41,754 bases of DNA from Chara braunii (Eukaryota > Streptophyta > Charophyceae > Charales > Characeae). The stretch covers positions 919,117 to 960,870 of the forward strand of contig BFEA01000413.1 of assembly GCA_003427395.1 (NCBI GenBank). The letters run 5' to 3'. Made by a program: the position numbers and the translations under genes. Each line of letters begins with the position of its first letter. Positions within the stretch are counted from its first letter, which is position 1. Positions 40,561 through 41,754 of the stretch are shown one piece after another. The notes beneath the pieces were generated by a model. That model was not told the origin of the DNA, ran no database searches, and saw only the letters and a program-made list of their open reading frames with translations.

Positions 40561-41094
40561 AATATTTGGTTCTTTTTTTTTTGTGAGAGAGGGAGAGAGG
40601 GGGGGGGGGTAACCCGAGTAAGCAGTGTGACTACACGCATTTTCTAGGAGGTGTAAATGTTAGGGCCGCGACTTCGTCCTTTTTGGAATAAGTCCGTCGC
40701 GTGTAACCACATGAGGACGTAAAGTCCCAAATATGCCTACCCAAATGCCTTAAAATTTTGAGACTTTTGGTCCTCTTGTGAGTATGCGTTGAGTTCTTTT
40801 CCCATCTCCAATTTGGACATGATGTGTGGCGAGGAGAAACTGTCTAAAATCCTGTTTTCTACATTGGTGTGGCGAGGCCCTGAAGGTCAGCATTCTGTAG
40901 TTTGAGAGATGGCTAATCTAAGATAAAAAAATTAGTGTTTTTTGCCGCATCACCACAAACAATGTCATAAAAAATTCCGCGAACAAACAATATAGGCTCA
41001 TAATAGTATGATAATACAAACATAAAAAAAAAACATACCAAAAAAAAAACATACCAAAAAAAAAACTAAAAATAACTATATAACTAGAAAGTTT
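40561..41094. other. AT-rich stretch, no gene
   Basis: Contains a G run (about 40594-40609) and an A-rich duplicated word ACATACCAAAAAAAAA (41033-41062). ORFs are short. Confidence 0.4.
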
Positions 41095-41099
41095 TTTAT

Positions 41100-41220
41100 G
41101 CCCGGTCGGGCACCCAAGCATGCAAATATATATATACAGAGTTGCCCCTAAGCTGACCACCGAACGTTCGGGCGTTCGGGTCCCCGTACGGGGCCCAAAC
41201 TCGAAGGGGTTCGAACCCCA
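41100..41220. repeat. cluster of perfect short palindromes
   Basis: CCCGGTCGGG (imperfect), CGAACGTTCG, CCCCGTACGGGG and GGGGTTCGAACCCC lie within about 120 bases, with GGGCGTTCGGGTC between them. The CGAACGTTC words recall the subterminal parts of the hAT-like MITE at 7533-8087. Confidence 0.8.
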
Positions 41221-41270
41221 CAAAAAATTATTTCGGTATCTCAAACTTATTATTGTTTTCTGATTTTTTT

Positions 41271-41660
41271 TTTGTCAGTTCTCTGTTATGTAAGCTACCC
41301 GTATCTTAATTTTGAAGTCATTCTTTGGAGCCAAAAAAAAATGCAAAATCGGCAAAGATGGTGGTGTCAAAACTTGCTTTCCCACTTACTAATTTGTTTT
41401 TTTTCTCTTTTCACTTTTTGTTTTCCCTTTATTTCGGGACCTGAAAAAAAATATAATTTTTTCAAACTTTATTTGTAGGTTCTGTATGATGTAAGATACA
41501 TATATATAAAAATTCATGTCATTTGACAAAGCCAAAAAAAAATGAAAATTGCCAAAGATGGCGGTGTCCAAAACATCCTCGCCCACGCAATAATTTCATT
41601 CTCGTTTTATTTTTTCTTATTTTCATTAATATTATTTATTTTTTGTGTTTGATATCTATT
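41271..41660. repeat. tandem duplication, about 200 bp x 2
   Basis: GCCAAAAAAAAATGCAAAAT near 41330 and GCCAAAAAAAAATGAAAATT at 41531 begin matching blocks with GCAAAGATGGTGGTGTCAAAA or CCAAAGATGGCGGTGTCCAA. Each is preceded by TTCTSTRTRATGTAAG and followed by CCCAC..AATTT and T-rich sequence. Confidence 0.75.
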
Positions 41661-41754
41661 TCAAATTTGGTAAGAAATTTGGATGTACTGTTGAGGCAAA
41701 TGTTGTTCAGTTTATTATTCTGCATGACATTGTTTTTTTGCAGAATTTTTGGAG
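41661..41754. repeat. repeat S, further copy at the window end
   Basis: AAATTTGGTAAGAAATTTGG then GGCAAATGTTGTTCAGTTTA and TTCTGCATGACATTG matches the S units at 34555 and 40350. It is cut by the window edge. Confidence 0.65.

Overview
This window looks like repeat-dominated nuclear DNA of a eukaryote. Nothing points to a bacterium or phage: there are no dense operons or ribosome-binding sites. I found no intact protein-coding gene. Almost everything recognisable is a decayed transposon, a structured repeat, or a fragment of a cellular RNA gene. The best lineage clue is a Penelope-like retroelement at 34637-40080 with its GIY-YIG nuclease ahead of the reverse transcriptase, an arrangement reported from green algae, spike mosses, slime molds and many invertebrates. 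A Gag-like motif in it (KRKRGPDV followed by IGNSPPM) resembles, from memory only, predicted proteins of the charophyte alga Chara braunii. A Chara-like streptophyte is my best guess, unverified.

Layout. 1-1745: GA microsatellite, then the 3' end of a dead LINE. 2406-2670: tandem repeat of about 70 bp. 3445-24350: a large composite of two alternating repeats. X has copies at 3969-6009, about 12640-17096 and 22036-24350, plus an inverted piece at 3445-3963. Y is LTR-like and starts at 9118 and 18953. Traces of Ty3/gypsy-type pol lie at 17110-17780. Y carries pieces resembling 28S rRNA, U6 snRNA and a tRNA. The central X copy contains a 2054-bp GT...AG insertion that the other two copies lack. 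That insertion holds two arrays of stem-loops.

25018-34636: a 28S-like rRNA fragment, an unidentified minus-strand ORF, a Harbinger-like MITE, fold-back elements, a long-hairpin array containing an assembly gap, and stretches with nothing recognisable. 34637-40080: the Penelope-like element, on the minus strand, with 603-bp pseudo-LTRs, an 8-bp target duplication and a nearby paralogue of the empty site. 40081-41754: AT-rich tandem duplications and palindromes.

What stands out most is the array of eight hairpins at 13150-13838. Their loops are nearly constant, while the outer stems change on both sides so that pairing is kept. The array lies inside an intron-like segment that is present in only one of three homologous copies. 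All similarity statements here are by eye; no search or folding program was run.
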